Source of the DNA: Candidatus Omnitrophota bacterium
GTDB lineage: Bacteria; Omnitrophota; Gorgyraeia; Gygaellales; JAHJCI01
Length of the DNA: 31,132 nt
Assembly (NCBI GenBank): GCA_016783355.1
Contig: JADHWR010000006.1
Coordinates: forward strand, 1-31,132
Direction: 5' to 3'
Made by a program: the position numbers and the translations under genes. Below the pieces are notes generated by a model. That model was not told the DNA's origin, did not search any database, and saw only the letters and a list, made by a program, of their open reading frames with translations. Shown here piece by piece: positions 23,699-30,411 of this stretch; position 1 is the stretch's first letter; every line of letters starts with the position of its first letter.

Positions 23699-24919
23699 CT
23701 AACGAGAATCCTCCCCGGAAGAAAAATTAAACTTAAATTCTTGCAGTTTTGGATAAAAATGGGGAATCTTTCCGGTAAATTCTAATTTCTCTTGGTCTAA
23801 ACGAAAAACATCCTCAACAAGAAATTTTGCCTCTTTATTTTTAACAACCTCGCAAACCTCAACAAGCTTTCTTGAACCATCTCTAAGTTTTGAAATCCGG
23901 ACAATTAAATCAACGGCAAAAATAATCTGCCTGCATCCTGCCTCGTAAGAAATATTCGGCATACCCATTAGTAATAGCATCGCCATCCGTTCTAATGCGT
24001 CTTCTGCAGAGTTGGCATGAATCGTGCACAAGGATCCTTCCTGCCCTGTATTCATTGCTTGTATCATATCAAAGACTTCATCGCCCCTTACCTCTCCGAC
24101 AATAATGCGGTCAGGCCTCATATGCAAAGCATTCTTAACAAGCTGGCGTATTGTAATCTCTCCCTTGCCCTCTATATTTACCGGCCGGGTTTGCAATCTA
24201 ACTGTCTGATGGTTGGTAATATTCAACTCAGCTGTATCTTCCGCCGTGATAATCCTTTCGTCTTCCGGGATAAATGAAGCAAGAATATTTAATAAGGTAG
24301 TCTTTCCAGCGCTAGTTCCTCCGCATATTACTACATTTAGCCTTGCCTTAACCGCCGCCTCTAAAAAAGAGGCGATTGGTGCATCTATTGTTTTTAATCC
24401 TATTAAATCGTCGACTCCTAAGATGGAACGAGAAAACTTGCGAATTGTTAATATAGGGCCGCCGATGCATGCCGGTGGCCTAACAATATTCACCCGCGAG
24501 CCATCCTCAAGCCGGGCATCAATATAAGGCTCGAGCTCCGTAGCCCTTCTACCCGCGCGAGAGAGAACGCGGTCAATAAAAAATTGTAATTGCTCTTTAT
24601 CTTTAAACTTTATCTCTGTTGGAATAAGGCGACCCGCCTGCTCAATATAAACCTCATCTGGCCCATTAACCAAAATTTCGGAAACTAACGGGTTTTCTAA
24701 AAAGGGTTGTATTGGGCCTAATCCTAAAATATCTGAGATAATTTCGCTGACTAAGCCCTCTTGGTCCTCTTCGCTCAAAGAAAAGCGCCTGCCCATAGAT
24801 CTGATTAATCTTTGCGCTTCCGTTCTTACGATTGCCTCATCTAAAGCGCGTATATTGGAAACATACTCGAGCAGCCTATTTTTAACCCCTTCTTTTAAAC
24901 CTTGAATATCTTTTTTCAT
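23699..24919 (-). CDS. cpaF: CpaF/TadA-family secretion ATPase
   Basis: 406-residue hexameric ATPase of the type II/IV secretion superfamily, which powers Flp/tad pilus assembly. The N-terminal part (GLGPIQPFLENPLVSEILVNGPDEVYIEQAGR) and RxTELEPYIDARLEDGSRVNIV are typical of CpaF. Walker A is GGTSAGKT (200-207), and IIVGEVRGDEVFDMIQAMNTGQEGS is the Walker B/His-box region. No other tad genes (cpaE, tadB, tadC, flp) are adjacent, so it is an orphan here, sharing a promoter with lpd and queA. Its partners, if any, must lie elsewhere. Confidence 0.92.
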   Translation of the reverse strand: MKKDIQGLKEGVKNRLLEYVSNIRALDEAIVRTEAQRLIRSMGRRFSLSEEDQEGLVSEIISDILGLGPIQPFLENPLVSEILVNGPDEVYIEQAGRLIPTEIKFKDKEQLQFFIDRVLSRAGRRATELEPYIDARLEDGSRVNIVRPPACIGGPILTIRKFSRSILGVDDLIGLKTIDAPIASFLEAAVKARLNVVICGGTSAGKTTLLNILASFIPEDERIITAEDTAELNITNHQTVRLQTRPVNIEGKGEITIRQLVKNALHMRPDRIIVGEVRGDEVFDMIQAMNTGQEGSLCTIHANSAEDALERMAMLLLMGMPNISYEAGCRQIIFAVDLIVRISKLRDGSRKLVEVCEVVKNKEAKFLVEDVFRLDQEKLEFTGKIPHFYPKLQEFKFNFSSGEDSR

Positions 24920-24932
24920 TTCTTTGAATCTG

Positions 24933-24960
24933 ATTATATTATTTTTCTGCCCAATGTCAA
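24933..24960 (-). promoter_or_regulatory. Consensus promoter of cpaF-lpd-queA
   Basis: Minus-strand TTGACA (24955-24960), a 16-bp spacer and TATAAT (24933-24938), both perfect hexamers, with the ATG at 24919. Confidence 0.8.
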
Positions 24961-24981
24961 CGAGTTACTACTCCCATTTCC

Positions 24982-25800
24982 TCATCTAAGATATTTACTA
25001 AGAAAATTATTTATTTTAACACTATATTCTTCCTTGGCCATAAAAACAGCCTCATTGTGGCTGCCTTGCATCTGATAAAATTCCTTTGGTTCAAGCGCCG
25101 CTTCAAATAACTTCTCACCCAGCTTAAATGGTATAACCTCATCATTCTTACTATGAATAATTAACTTGGGAATAGAAATATTCCTTATCTTTGTTAAAGC
25201 ATCGTATTTAATTGTAATTATCCATTTTACCGGCAAATATGGAAATAATTTCTTTCCCATATCATAAGCAGAGCTAAACCCGCTCTCAGAAATAAGAGCA
25301 GCTGCTTTAACTTTAGAGACCAAATCAACGGCAACATTTGCTCCTATAGATTTTCCATAAATCACAATTGTATCTTTATTAATATCTTTTCTGGTAAGTA
25401 AGTACTTATAAGCTGCTTGCGCATCCCGATAGAGCCCCGCCTCAGTTGGACTACCCTGACTTCTTCCATAACCCCGATAATCAAAAATAAAAACATTCAG
25501 GTTGAGTTTATTGAAGATTTTTATGATTTCGATACGATGACTTATGTTTCCCGCATTTCCATGACAGAATAGAAGTGTACCTCTTGGATTCTCTGCCGGG
25601 ATAAACCAGCCATTCAGCTTTAGGTTATCGTCAGTGTCAAAGAAAACATCTTCGTATTTAAGGCCGGTATTGCTCGGAGTAAGTTCAATTTCTTTTATGG
25701 GATAGTATATACCCTTTGCCTCAAAATGTCTCAAATAGGCAAAAATAAAAAAGGCAAATATCAATATTAGCATTGAACTTCGGATGAACATACTGGCCAT
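24982..25800 (-). CDS. Membrane-anchored alpha/beta hydrolase (BEM46/YfhR-like)
   Basis: 272 residues. An N-terminal TM anchor (about 8-22) precedes a serine hydrolase domain. HGNAGN (80-85) is the oxyanion loop, YGKSIGANVA carries the nucleophile Ser151, Asp220 is in HSKNDEVIP and His248 in GSHNE. The fold and motifs match the BEM46/ABHD13/17-like group, whose substrates are mostly unknown (thioesters or lipids in some). It follows a small membrane protein by 3 nt. ATG codons at residues 4 and 10 are alternative starts. Confidence 0.88.
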   Translation of the reverse strand: MASMFIRSSMLILIFAFFIFAYLRHFEAKGIYYPIKEIELTPSNTGLKYEDVFFDTDDNLKLNGWFIPAENPRGTLLFCHGNAGNISHRIEIIKIFNKLNLNVFIFDYRGYGRSQGSPTEAGLYRDAQAAYKYLLTRKDINKDTIVIYGKSIGANVAVDLVSKVKAAALISESGFSSAYDMGKKLFPYLPVKWIITIKYDALTKIRNISIPKLIIHSKNDEVIPFKLGEKLFEAALEPKEFYQMQGSHNEAVFMAKEEYSVKINNFLSKYLR

Positions 25801-25803
25801 AGT

Positions 25804-25998
25804 TTAACTTTCTTTCTTCTTCTGTCTTATTTTTTGTACAATTGCTTCTATGTTGATAATGAGCATAAAAATAACAAAAACTACTATATAGGAAACCCCA
25901 AATAAGAAAAGAATGCCGGTTGCTCTAAATATTAACTTCAAGATAACCGTCAATCCTATAGATATTAAGAATATCTTCCACAATAATTCTGTTAACAT
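25804..25998 (-). CDS. Small two-TM membrane protein, unknown function
   Basis: 64 residues with two hydrophobic helices (about 5-23 and 27-50) and a basic tail, KIRQKKKES. I do not recognise it. It overlaps the 3' end of the upstream secreted-protein gene by 74 nt in another frame, an unusually long overlap for this segment, so either this start is too far upstream or the pair really overlaps. An AGGG lies close before the ATG. The basic tail should face the cytoplasm. Confidence 0.5.
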   Translation of the reverse strand: MLTELLWKIFLISIGLTVILKLIFRATGILFLFGVSYIVVFVIFMLIINIEAIVQKIRQKKKES

Positions 25999-26335
25999 AC
26001 CCTAGCACCACTTCCTCTGTCCCTTTGTTTATGATATCAGGCCACATAACTGTGTATTTGCCTTTTATATTGGCGGCTTTAATATTGCCCAGCATAATTT
26101 CTTCTACAGAGATCGTGTAAAAGCACTCTGTTCCGCGCTGCATTAAACCCTCTCCCCTATCAAGCATTATGCCTTTCACAACAAAAGAATCTACTTTTCC
26201 CTTTACTATTACCTCTGCCTTGGGTAGAACTTCCGACAAATGATGCATACAGACTTCTGAGCCATATACTCTGGTTAAAAAACAGAAAAATACAAAACCG
26301 GCAATACATGTCTGGGTAACCAAGTTCTTCTTCAT
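25925..26335 (-). CDS. Secreted protein of unknown function
   Basis: 136 residues from the ATG at 26335, placed by AGGAGG 4 nt upstream. MKKNLVTQTCIAGFVFFCFLTRVYGS is a cleavable signal peptide (likely cut after VYG). The mature part has CMHHLSEVLPKAEVIVKGKVDSFVV and ANIKGKYTVMWPD, looking like a small beta-strand domain in which KGKV/KGKY patterns recur. No family recognised. It begins 14 nt after the beta-repeat protein, so the two may be co-expressed envelope proteins. Confidence 0.65.
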   Translation of the reverse strand: MKKNLVTQTCIAGFVFFCFLTRVYGSEVCMHHLSEVLPKAEVIVKGKVDSFVVKGIMLDRGEGLMQRGTECFYTISVEEIMLGNIKAANIKGKYTVMWPDIINKGTEEVVLGYVNRIIVEDILNIYRIDGYLEVNI

Positions 26336-26349
26336 CCCCCCTCCTCTTC

Positions 26350-27381
26350 CTACCACCCCCATCCCGCACCGACTAAGATAGCCGACTCTCGCTTGGATTT
26401 AAGAAGGCGCAGGAATGCCTGGCCATCTCCTCTTAAAATTTTATGAGATAGCTCAAGCTGCGCACCTATTTCCCTGTTTATATTATTTCTCAGTTTAAAT
26501 AATATTACATCCTTTTTTGTCAGCTTAGCTTCTGTGCCAAAGACTATATCATGAATTTTCTTGTTCTCATACTCTGCTTCAAATATTAATCCCACGGTTT
26601 TCTTAATCTTCCATGTGCCAAAGAGGGTAATTGTTCGCTTTATTGGCTTTGGTTTACGCGATAGGCCTATACCTATCTCATATTTTATATACCTGTCTTT
26701 GAATATGCCAAGGCTGGTTTTAAAATTAAAGACAGAGTCGGTATTTCTATCTATTACGTATGAGAGCCTTGTCTTATCTTTTATATCCCAGTATCCTTTA
26801 AAGATGAGGGTGTGAATTTTCTTTAGCTTTCGCCTCAGTTGTGCTTTTTGATATTGATATATAATCTGATTGTTTTTGCCTATCTTCCATATCCCGTCAA
26901 ATGTGAGAATGTCATAGCGCGCCTTTTCCCTCTTTACCCTAAAGAAGAGCCGATTATTCCTATCAGCCTGCCATGAGCCTTGCAGTTTAAGAGTATATAT
27001 TGATTGAGTATTTCCCTTTGTCCTTGTTGTAACCGCAAATAGAAGTGAGTTTTTGCTCGCATCTATTATATCGCCCTGCAGAGTTAACTGGTCACCAAAT
27101 GTCTGCCTTCTCCATTTATCAAGGGTAAGTCTTAAATCGTGGTTCTCAGTTAGAGACCATTTACCTCTTAATTTAACCTGGTGAGGGGCTTTTATATCAT
27201 CAGGAATAGGAGCTTTTACATGATAGGCTAATGTATTATCATTAGCAACCTTGAAGCGTCCATCTAAAACTTTTCTAAATCGGGGGAGGCTTGTTTTTCT
27301 AGCGGTTGTCTTGATAACAAGCCTATTGTGCGGGTCTACTTCGTATCTTACTTTTTCCACTTTTTCAAACAACCATGCCAA
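26350..27381 (-). CDS. Beta-repeat protein ending in an aromatic residue, unknown function
   Basis: 343 residues built of about eight copies of a strand-turn-strand unit of roughly 30 residues, pattern L/F-x-G-x-W-x-I/A-x-x-x-N-x-L-x-F/Y. Copies start near residues 39, 71, 101, 133, 161, 194, 253 and 281 (LRGKWSLTENHDLRLTL, LQGSWQADRNNRLFFRV, FDGIWKIGKNNQIIYQY, FKGYWDIKDKTRLSYVI). The C-terminal GAGWGW, with a final Trp, resembles outer-membrane barrel ends, but no signal peptide precedes MAWLFEKVEKV. It may be a truncated copy of a larger exported protein. AGGG lies 8 nt before the ATG. Confidence 0.75.
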   Translation of the reverse strand: MAWLFEKVEKVRYEVDPHNRLVIKTTARKTSLPRFRKVLDGRFKVANDNTLAYHVKAPIPDDIKAPHQVKLRGKWSLTENHDLRLTLDKWRRQTFGDQLTLQGDIIDASKNSLLFAVTTRTKGNTQSIYTLKLQGSWQADRNNRLFFRVKREKARYDILTFDGIWKIGKNNQIIYQYQKAQLRRKLKKIHTLIFKGYWDIKDKTRLSYVIDRNTDSVFNFKTSLGIFKDRYIKYEIGIGLSRKPKPIKRTITLFGTWKIKKTVGLIFEAEYENKKIHDIVFGTEAKLTKKDVILFKLRNNINREIGAQLELSHKILRGDGQAFLRLLKSKRESAILVGAGWGW

Positions 27382-27408
27382 AACCCTGGCCAGTCCCGAA
27401 TGGATTAA

Positions 27409-27774
27409 CTACGCAGAGTAAATGAGCAGTGCGCCAACGACTAAGGCAAAAAGCGCATGGACACGCAGAAATGCAATCGGCCTTTCTGCCCACCAGTTAA
27501 TCATGGTTCTCATCTTCTCCTCTCTAAGGACAAGTAGGACAATACCCTTGCTCAGCCCCAAAATACCAAATGCAGCTACAAACCAGCTCATCCTGCATTG
27601 CGAAGCAGCAAGTAAAAGGATAACACCTATTAGAAGACTTAAGATCCCTCCTATGTAAAGCCTTTTTCCTCTTTTCCAAAAAGATATATACGACTTCATG
27701 ATACTTGGCTTTAATAGATAAATAACACCGAAGACCACTATAATTATCCCTAAAAGCTTAACCAGTATGACCAT
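27409..27774 (-). CDS. Four-TM membrane protein, unknown function
   Basis: 121 residues with four hydrophobic segments (about 3-20, 41-57, 64-83, 102-119) separated by basic loops (SFWKRGKRLY, REEKMR). AAGGAGG lies 7 nt before the ATG, one of the best ribosome sites in the window. I cannot place it in a named family. It lies between the metallophosphoesterase and the beta-repeat protein, all on one strand. Confidence 0.72.
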   Translation of the reverse strand: MVILVKLLGIIIVVFGVIYLLKPSIMKSYISFWKRGKRLYIGGILSLLIGVILLLAASQCRMSWFVAAFGILGLSKGIVLLVLREEKMRTMINWWAERPIAFLRVHALFALVVGALLIYSA

Positions 27775-27804
27775 AATCCAGCCTCCTTTCTCGTAACCAT
27801 CTAA

Positions 27805-28617
27805 CTATCCCTCCGATTTTAAGGTTAACCATTTAATTACGTTGTGTGTAAGCGCTTCTTTAAGCTCTATTCTATCTCTATGGCAAGCTACATACGTCGG
27901 TTTGACATTATCTACCCAACTTCCGCAATTTGCATATATTCCTTTCCCCACGGTCTTGAGCTGGCATTTATGTATATGTCCAAAGATAACTATTTTCGCT
28001 CCCTTATTTATGTGATTATTTACTGCCTGTTCAAATTCACCAAAATGGCCGCCTCTTATAAAATATTCTTCTGTTGCCGGAGTAATCTTATTTCTTATAA
28101 ATAAGGCCTCCTGTAGAAAATCATCCAAATTTTCCATTGCCTTTCGTGTCCATTTATCAACATCTGGATGAATTAATCTTTCTAAACTAGCTACGAGTAG
28201 AGTAAAGTGTTTACCTGGAGGCCATTTAATTGATTTGAGAGGATTTTTGTAATGATTAAATGTATCGTATTTGTGACCATGTTCGGCAACGATTCTATTT
28301 TCAGAATCACGATATTCCAAACATATACCAGCGCCGGCATCTGCAAATTTTACAAAGGGTATATAATCGTGGTTTCCAATTACAAAGGTTACTTTTACTT
28401 TCTTCCTTAACGTCAAGAGTCTATTTATAACCTCACTATGCCGAAATATTACTCTATCCAGATCAGCCTGCCACAATTCGAGAAAATCTCCTAAAATAAT
28501 TAATTCCTGGGCCTGGCTTTCAACAAATTCAAAGAATTCCAGAAGCTCCCTATCGCGGTGAAAATCATCCGTTCTTGAACCATCACCCAAATGTAAATCG
28601 CTAATAAATATCTTCAT
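27805..28617 (-). CDS. LpxH-like metallophosphoesterase
   Basis: 270 residues from MKIFISDLHLGDG. It is a calcineurin-type phosphoesterase with metal ligands Asp7 and His9 (DLHLG), Asp44 (LGDFLELW), Asn82-His83 (GNHDY), His113/His115 (AEHGHKYD) and His214/His216 (FGHIHK). The GDFLELW and EHGH pattern is that of UDP-2,3-diacylglucosamine hydrolase relatives (lipid A synthesis), but the protein is longer and no other lpx genes are near. An upstream in-frame TTG at 28716 would add 33 residues made from repeat DNA (CPLIL...CPLIFLGC). I consider that artefactual. Confidence 0.85.
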   Translation of the reverse strand: MKIFISDLHLGDGSRTDDFHRDRELLEFFEFVESQAQELIILGDFLELWQADLDRVIFRHSEVINRLLTLRKKVKVTFVIGNHDYIPFVKFADAGAGICLEYRDSENRIVAEHGHKYDTFNHYKNPLKSIKWPPGKHFTLLVASLERLIHPDVDKWTRKAMENLDDFLQEALFIRNKITPATEEYFIRGGHFGEFEQAVNNHINKGAKIVIFGHIHKCQLKTVGKGIYANCGSWVDNVKPTYVACHRDRIELKEALTHNVIKWLTLKSEG

Positions 28618-28678
28618 CCTTCGACGCGCTTCATTTGCGTCCCCGTCCCATCTATCCCAAAAGCTACAGCCCAAAAAA

Positions 28679-28832
28679 ATCAGGGGACAAGAAATCAGCA
28701 AAATCAGGGGACACAATACCTATTTCTCTATTTCACACAAATCAGGAGAAAAATCAGGGAAAACAAAAAAATCAGGGGACACAATACCTATTTCCAAAAA
28801 TCAAAAATCAGAAATCAGAAAATCAGGGGACA
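28679..28832 (+). repeat. AATCAGGGGACA repeat cluster
   Basis: AATCAGGGGACA occurs at 28679, 28702, 28770 and 28821. At 28702 and 28770 it continues as CACAATACCTATTTC. Spacing is irregular and short AAATCAG fragments fill the gaps. The last copy is interrupted after GGGGACA by the IS110 element, and the missing half reappears at 30350. Confidence 0.85.
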
Positions 28833-28878
28833 GGTATAATCATTAATATCTGATAAGTTAATAGATCTTTGATAGACT

Positions 28879-28900
28879 TATAGCAGCTTAAGCTGCTATA
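28879..28900. repeat. Perfect 22-bp palindrome in the IS left end
   Basis: TATAGCAGCTT and its exact reverse complement AAGCTGCTATA adjoin with no loop. It overlaps the first bases of a TATAAT box (28897-28902), so it could be an operator or a strand-symmetric recognition site. Confidence 0.85.
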
Positions 28901-28902
28901 AT
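28897..28902 (+). promoter_or_regulatory. Likely -10 box of the bridge RNA / transposase transcript
   Basis: Perfect TATAAT. Transcription would start near 28909, just ahead of the first stem of the structured RNA (28917). A good -35 at 16-17 bp is not evident. TTGATA at 28869-28874 is 22 bp away. Confidence 0.5.
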
Positions 28903-28908
28903 AGCTCT

Positions 28909-29095
28909 CAAACCGAGATATTTGGGTCAACTTTGGGGACATGCAGGATAAGAATATCTCTGCTATATTGTGAATGTTGGCCAAACTTGGTAGAGAGTTT
29001 CACTAATTAGCTTGATGTAGGGCATAATTTAAGCCTCTACTTATTTAGCAGCCTGTATGTGAGTCTATCCAAGGTTTGGCGTCACCCCAAATATC
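28909..29095 (+). ncRNA. Candidate bridge RNA of the IS110 element
   Basis: A leader of about 187 nt folding by eye into two internal-loop domains inside a closing stem (28917-28926 with 29086-29095, 10 bp). First domain: stem CAAC/GTTG (28928-28931, 28976-28979), 5' guide GGGGACA (28935-28941), apical hairpin 28943-28950 with 28955-28963, and 3' guide TATTGTG (28966-28972). The guides match the left target plus core and the reverse complement of core plus right target. Second domain: stem 28980-28990 with 29069-29080 and apical hairpin 29017-29023 with 29033-29040. TAGCTTG (29008-29014) repeats the element's right end (30342-30348), suggesting a donor guide. Bridge RNAs were described for IS621. 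The exact ends here are estimates. Confidence 0.75.
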
Positions 29096-29116
29096 AAATA
29101 AACAGGAGGTGGGGCT

Positions 29117-30313
29117 ATGATATACCTTGGGATAGACATTGGTAAAGACTTCCATGTAGCTGGCTGCATCACTGATGAATCAAAGGTTGTTATTCAACCA
29201 TTCAAGTTTAAATCTAAGTCAGACGGTTATAAAATGCTCAAAGGACGATTAGAATCAATCACAACTGACAGAACTCAGGTTAAAATTGGCATGGAGGCTA
29301 CAGGTCATTATTGGATTAATCTCTATGAGCAATTGGCTAAAGACGGCTTTGCCTTGACCGTATTAAACCCCCTGCAAGTCCATGCATTCAGAAATCAGGG
29401 AATTAGAGGTAACAAAACAGATTCTGTAGATGCTCTTCTTATAGCCAAGATGCTTCACTTTGGCGATTACGTAGATAGAAAAGCAAAGCAAGATGTCTTA
29501 TTGTCATTGAGATATCTTACAAGATATAGACACGACTTGATAGAACAGATAACCTCTATCAAAAACAAAATAATATGCCTTCTCGATATAGTCTTTCCAG
29601 AATATGAAAGACTTTTTTCTAACGTGTTCGGCAGCGCATCATTAGCGCTTTTGCGCGAAGCCTCTACTCCAGAACAGATACTTAAACTTGACAATAAGAA
29701 ACTTCAGAGCATCTTAACTAAAAACTCCCATGGTAGGTTTGGTACTAAAGATGTTCCAAGAATAAAAGATACTGCTAGAGATTCCTTTGGTTCTGCAATA
29801 GCCGCTGATATATTTGATTTTCAAATAAAACTCACTATATCGCAGATAGATCATCTGACCAATCAAGTCAAAGAACTGGATGACAAAATATCCTTCCTCT
29901 ACAATAGGTTAAATTTGCCATTAACTACCATACCAGGCATAGGCCCAACAAATGCTGCCTCCATTATTGCAGAAATAGGCAATATTGCTAACTTCAAACA
30001 TCCAAAAGGACCGGCTACAGCATTAGTTGCCTTTGCTGGATTTGATCCGAGGTTATCTGAGTCAGGTAAGTATAAAGGCCATGCCAAGATGTCAAAGAGA
30101 GGCTCTAAATACCTCAGAAAAGCTGTATATCAAACCTCTTTTATTGCAAGCCAAAGAGACCTCATGTTCAAAGCAATTTATGACAAGCAACGCTCAAGAG
30201 GAAAAGCCCATCAGGTTGCTTTAAGCCACGTTGCCAATAAAATGCTACATGTTATATGGTCTGTATTGAAAAACAACAAGCCTTATGTGCTTATGATGTC
30301 GAATTTAAACTAA
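29117..30313 (+). CDS. IS110-family transposase (DEDD recombinase)
   Basis: 398 residues. The N-terminal RuvC-like domain holds the DEDD tetrad: Asp7 (GIDIGKDFH), Glu60 (GMEATGHYW), Asp102 and Asp105 (KTDSVDA). A coiled-coil region lies at about 235-265. The C-terminal Transposase_20 domain (about 268-350) has TIPGIGPTNAASIIAEIG and AGFDPRLSESGKYKG...MSKRGSKYLRKA, where Ser316 is the likely catalytic serine by analogy with other IS110 enzymes. AGGAGGT (29104-29110) lies 6 nt before the ATG. No frameshift or missing motif is seen, so it appears intact. Confidence 0.96.
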   Translation: MIYLGIDIGKDFHVAGCITDESKVVIQPFKFKSKSDGYKMLKGRLESITTDRTQVKIGMEATGHYWINLYEQLAKDGFALTVLNPLQVHAFRNQGIRGNKTDSVDALLIAKMLHFGDYVDRKAKQDVLLSLRYLTRYRHDLIEQITSIKNKIICLLDIVFPEYERLFSNVFGSASLALLREASTPEQILKLDNKKLQSILTKNSHGRFGTKDVPRIKDTARDSFGSAIAADIFDFQIKLTISQIDHLTNQVKELDDKISFLYNRLNLPLTTIPGIGPTNAASIIAEIGNIANFKHPKGPATALVAFAGFDPRLSESGKYKGHAKMSKRGSKYLRKAVYQTSFIASQRDLMFKAIYDKQRSRGKAHQVALSHVANKMLHVIWSVLKNNKPYVLMMSNLN

Positions 30314-30349
30314 AGTTAAATAAAATGGGGTTGACTTATTATAGCTTGT

Positions 30350-30371
30350 CACAATACCTATTTCTCTATTT
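30350..30371 (+). repeat. Right half of the interrupted IS110 target repeat
   Basis: CACAATACC followed by TATTTCTCTATTT, a 22-bp match to 28712-28733. It is the downstream half of the repeat copy split by the insertion. The remaining gene-free bases to 30411 show nothing else recognisable. Confidence 0.85.
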
Positions 30372-30411
30372 AGGTCATCTCTGAGCTTAAATCTTTATCT
30401 ATCAGCTTATC

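Larger units (their letters stand above)
28833..30349 (+). mobile_element. IS110-family insertion sequence, complete
   Basis: About 1.52 kb with one transposase gene. There are no terminal inverted repeats, as usual for IS110. Limits are inferred from the target: left flank ends ...AATCAGGGGACA (28832) and right flank begins CACAATACC (30350), so the ends share a 2-bp CA core (28831-28832 and 30350-30351). Joining the flanks recreates a 34-bp stretch found intact at 28700-28733. The long non-coding left end (284 bp) and the short right end (36 bp) fit the IS110 group, where the bridge RNA lies upstream of the gene. Confidence 0.85.

Noticed and set aside
28679..28840. AATCAGGGGACA repeats as a CRISPR array
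   Set aside because: Spacing is irregular, the gaps consist of fragments of the same repeat, and no cas genes are near. It is a degenerate dispersed repeat.
28618..29116. Additional protein gene in the 500-bp gene-free stretch
   Set aside because: Only repeat-derived frames occur. The content is explained by repeats, the IS left end and the structured RNA.
29467..30224. Minus- and plus-strand reading frames inside the transposase gene
   Set aside because: They are shadows of the IS110 coding frame, with no ribosome sites or recognisable domains.
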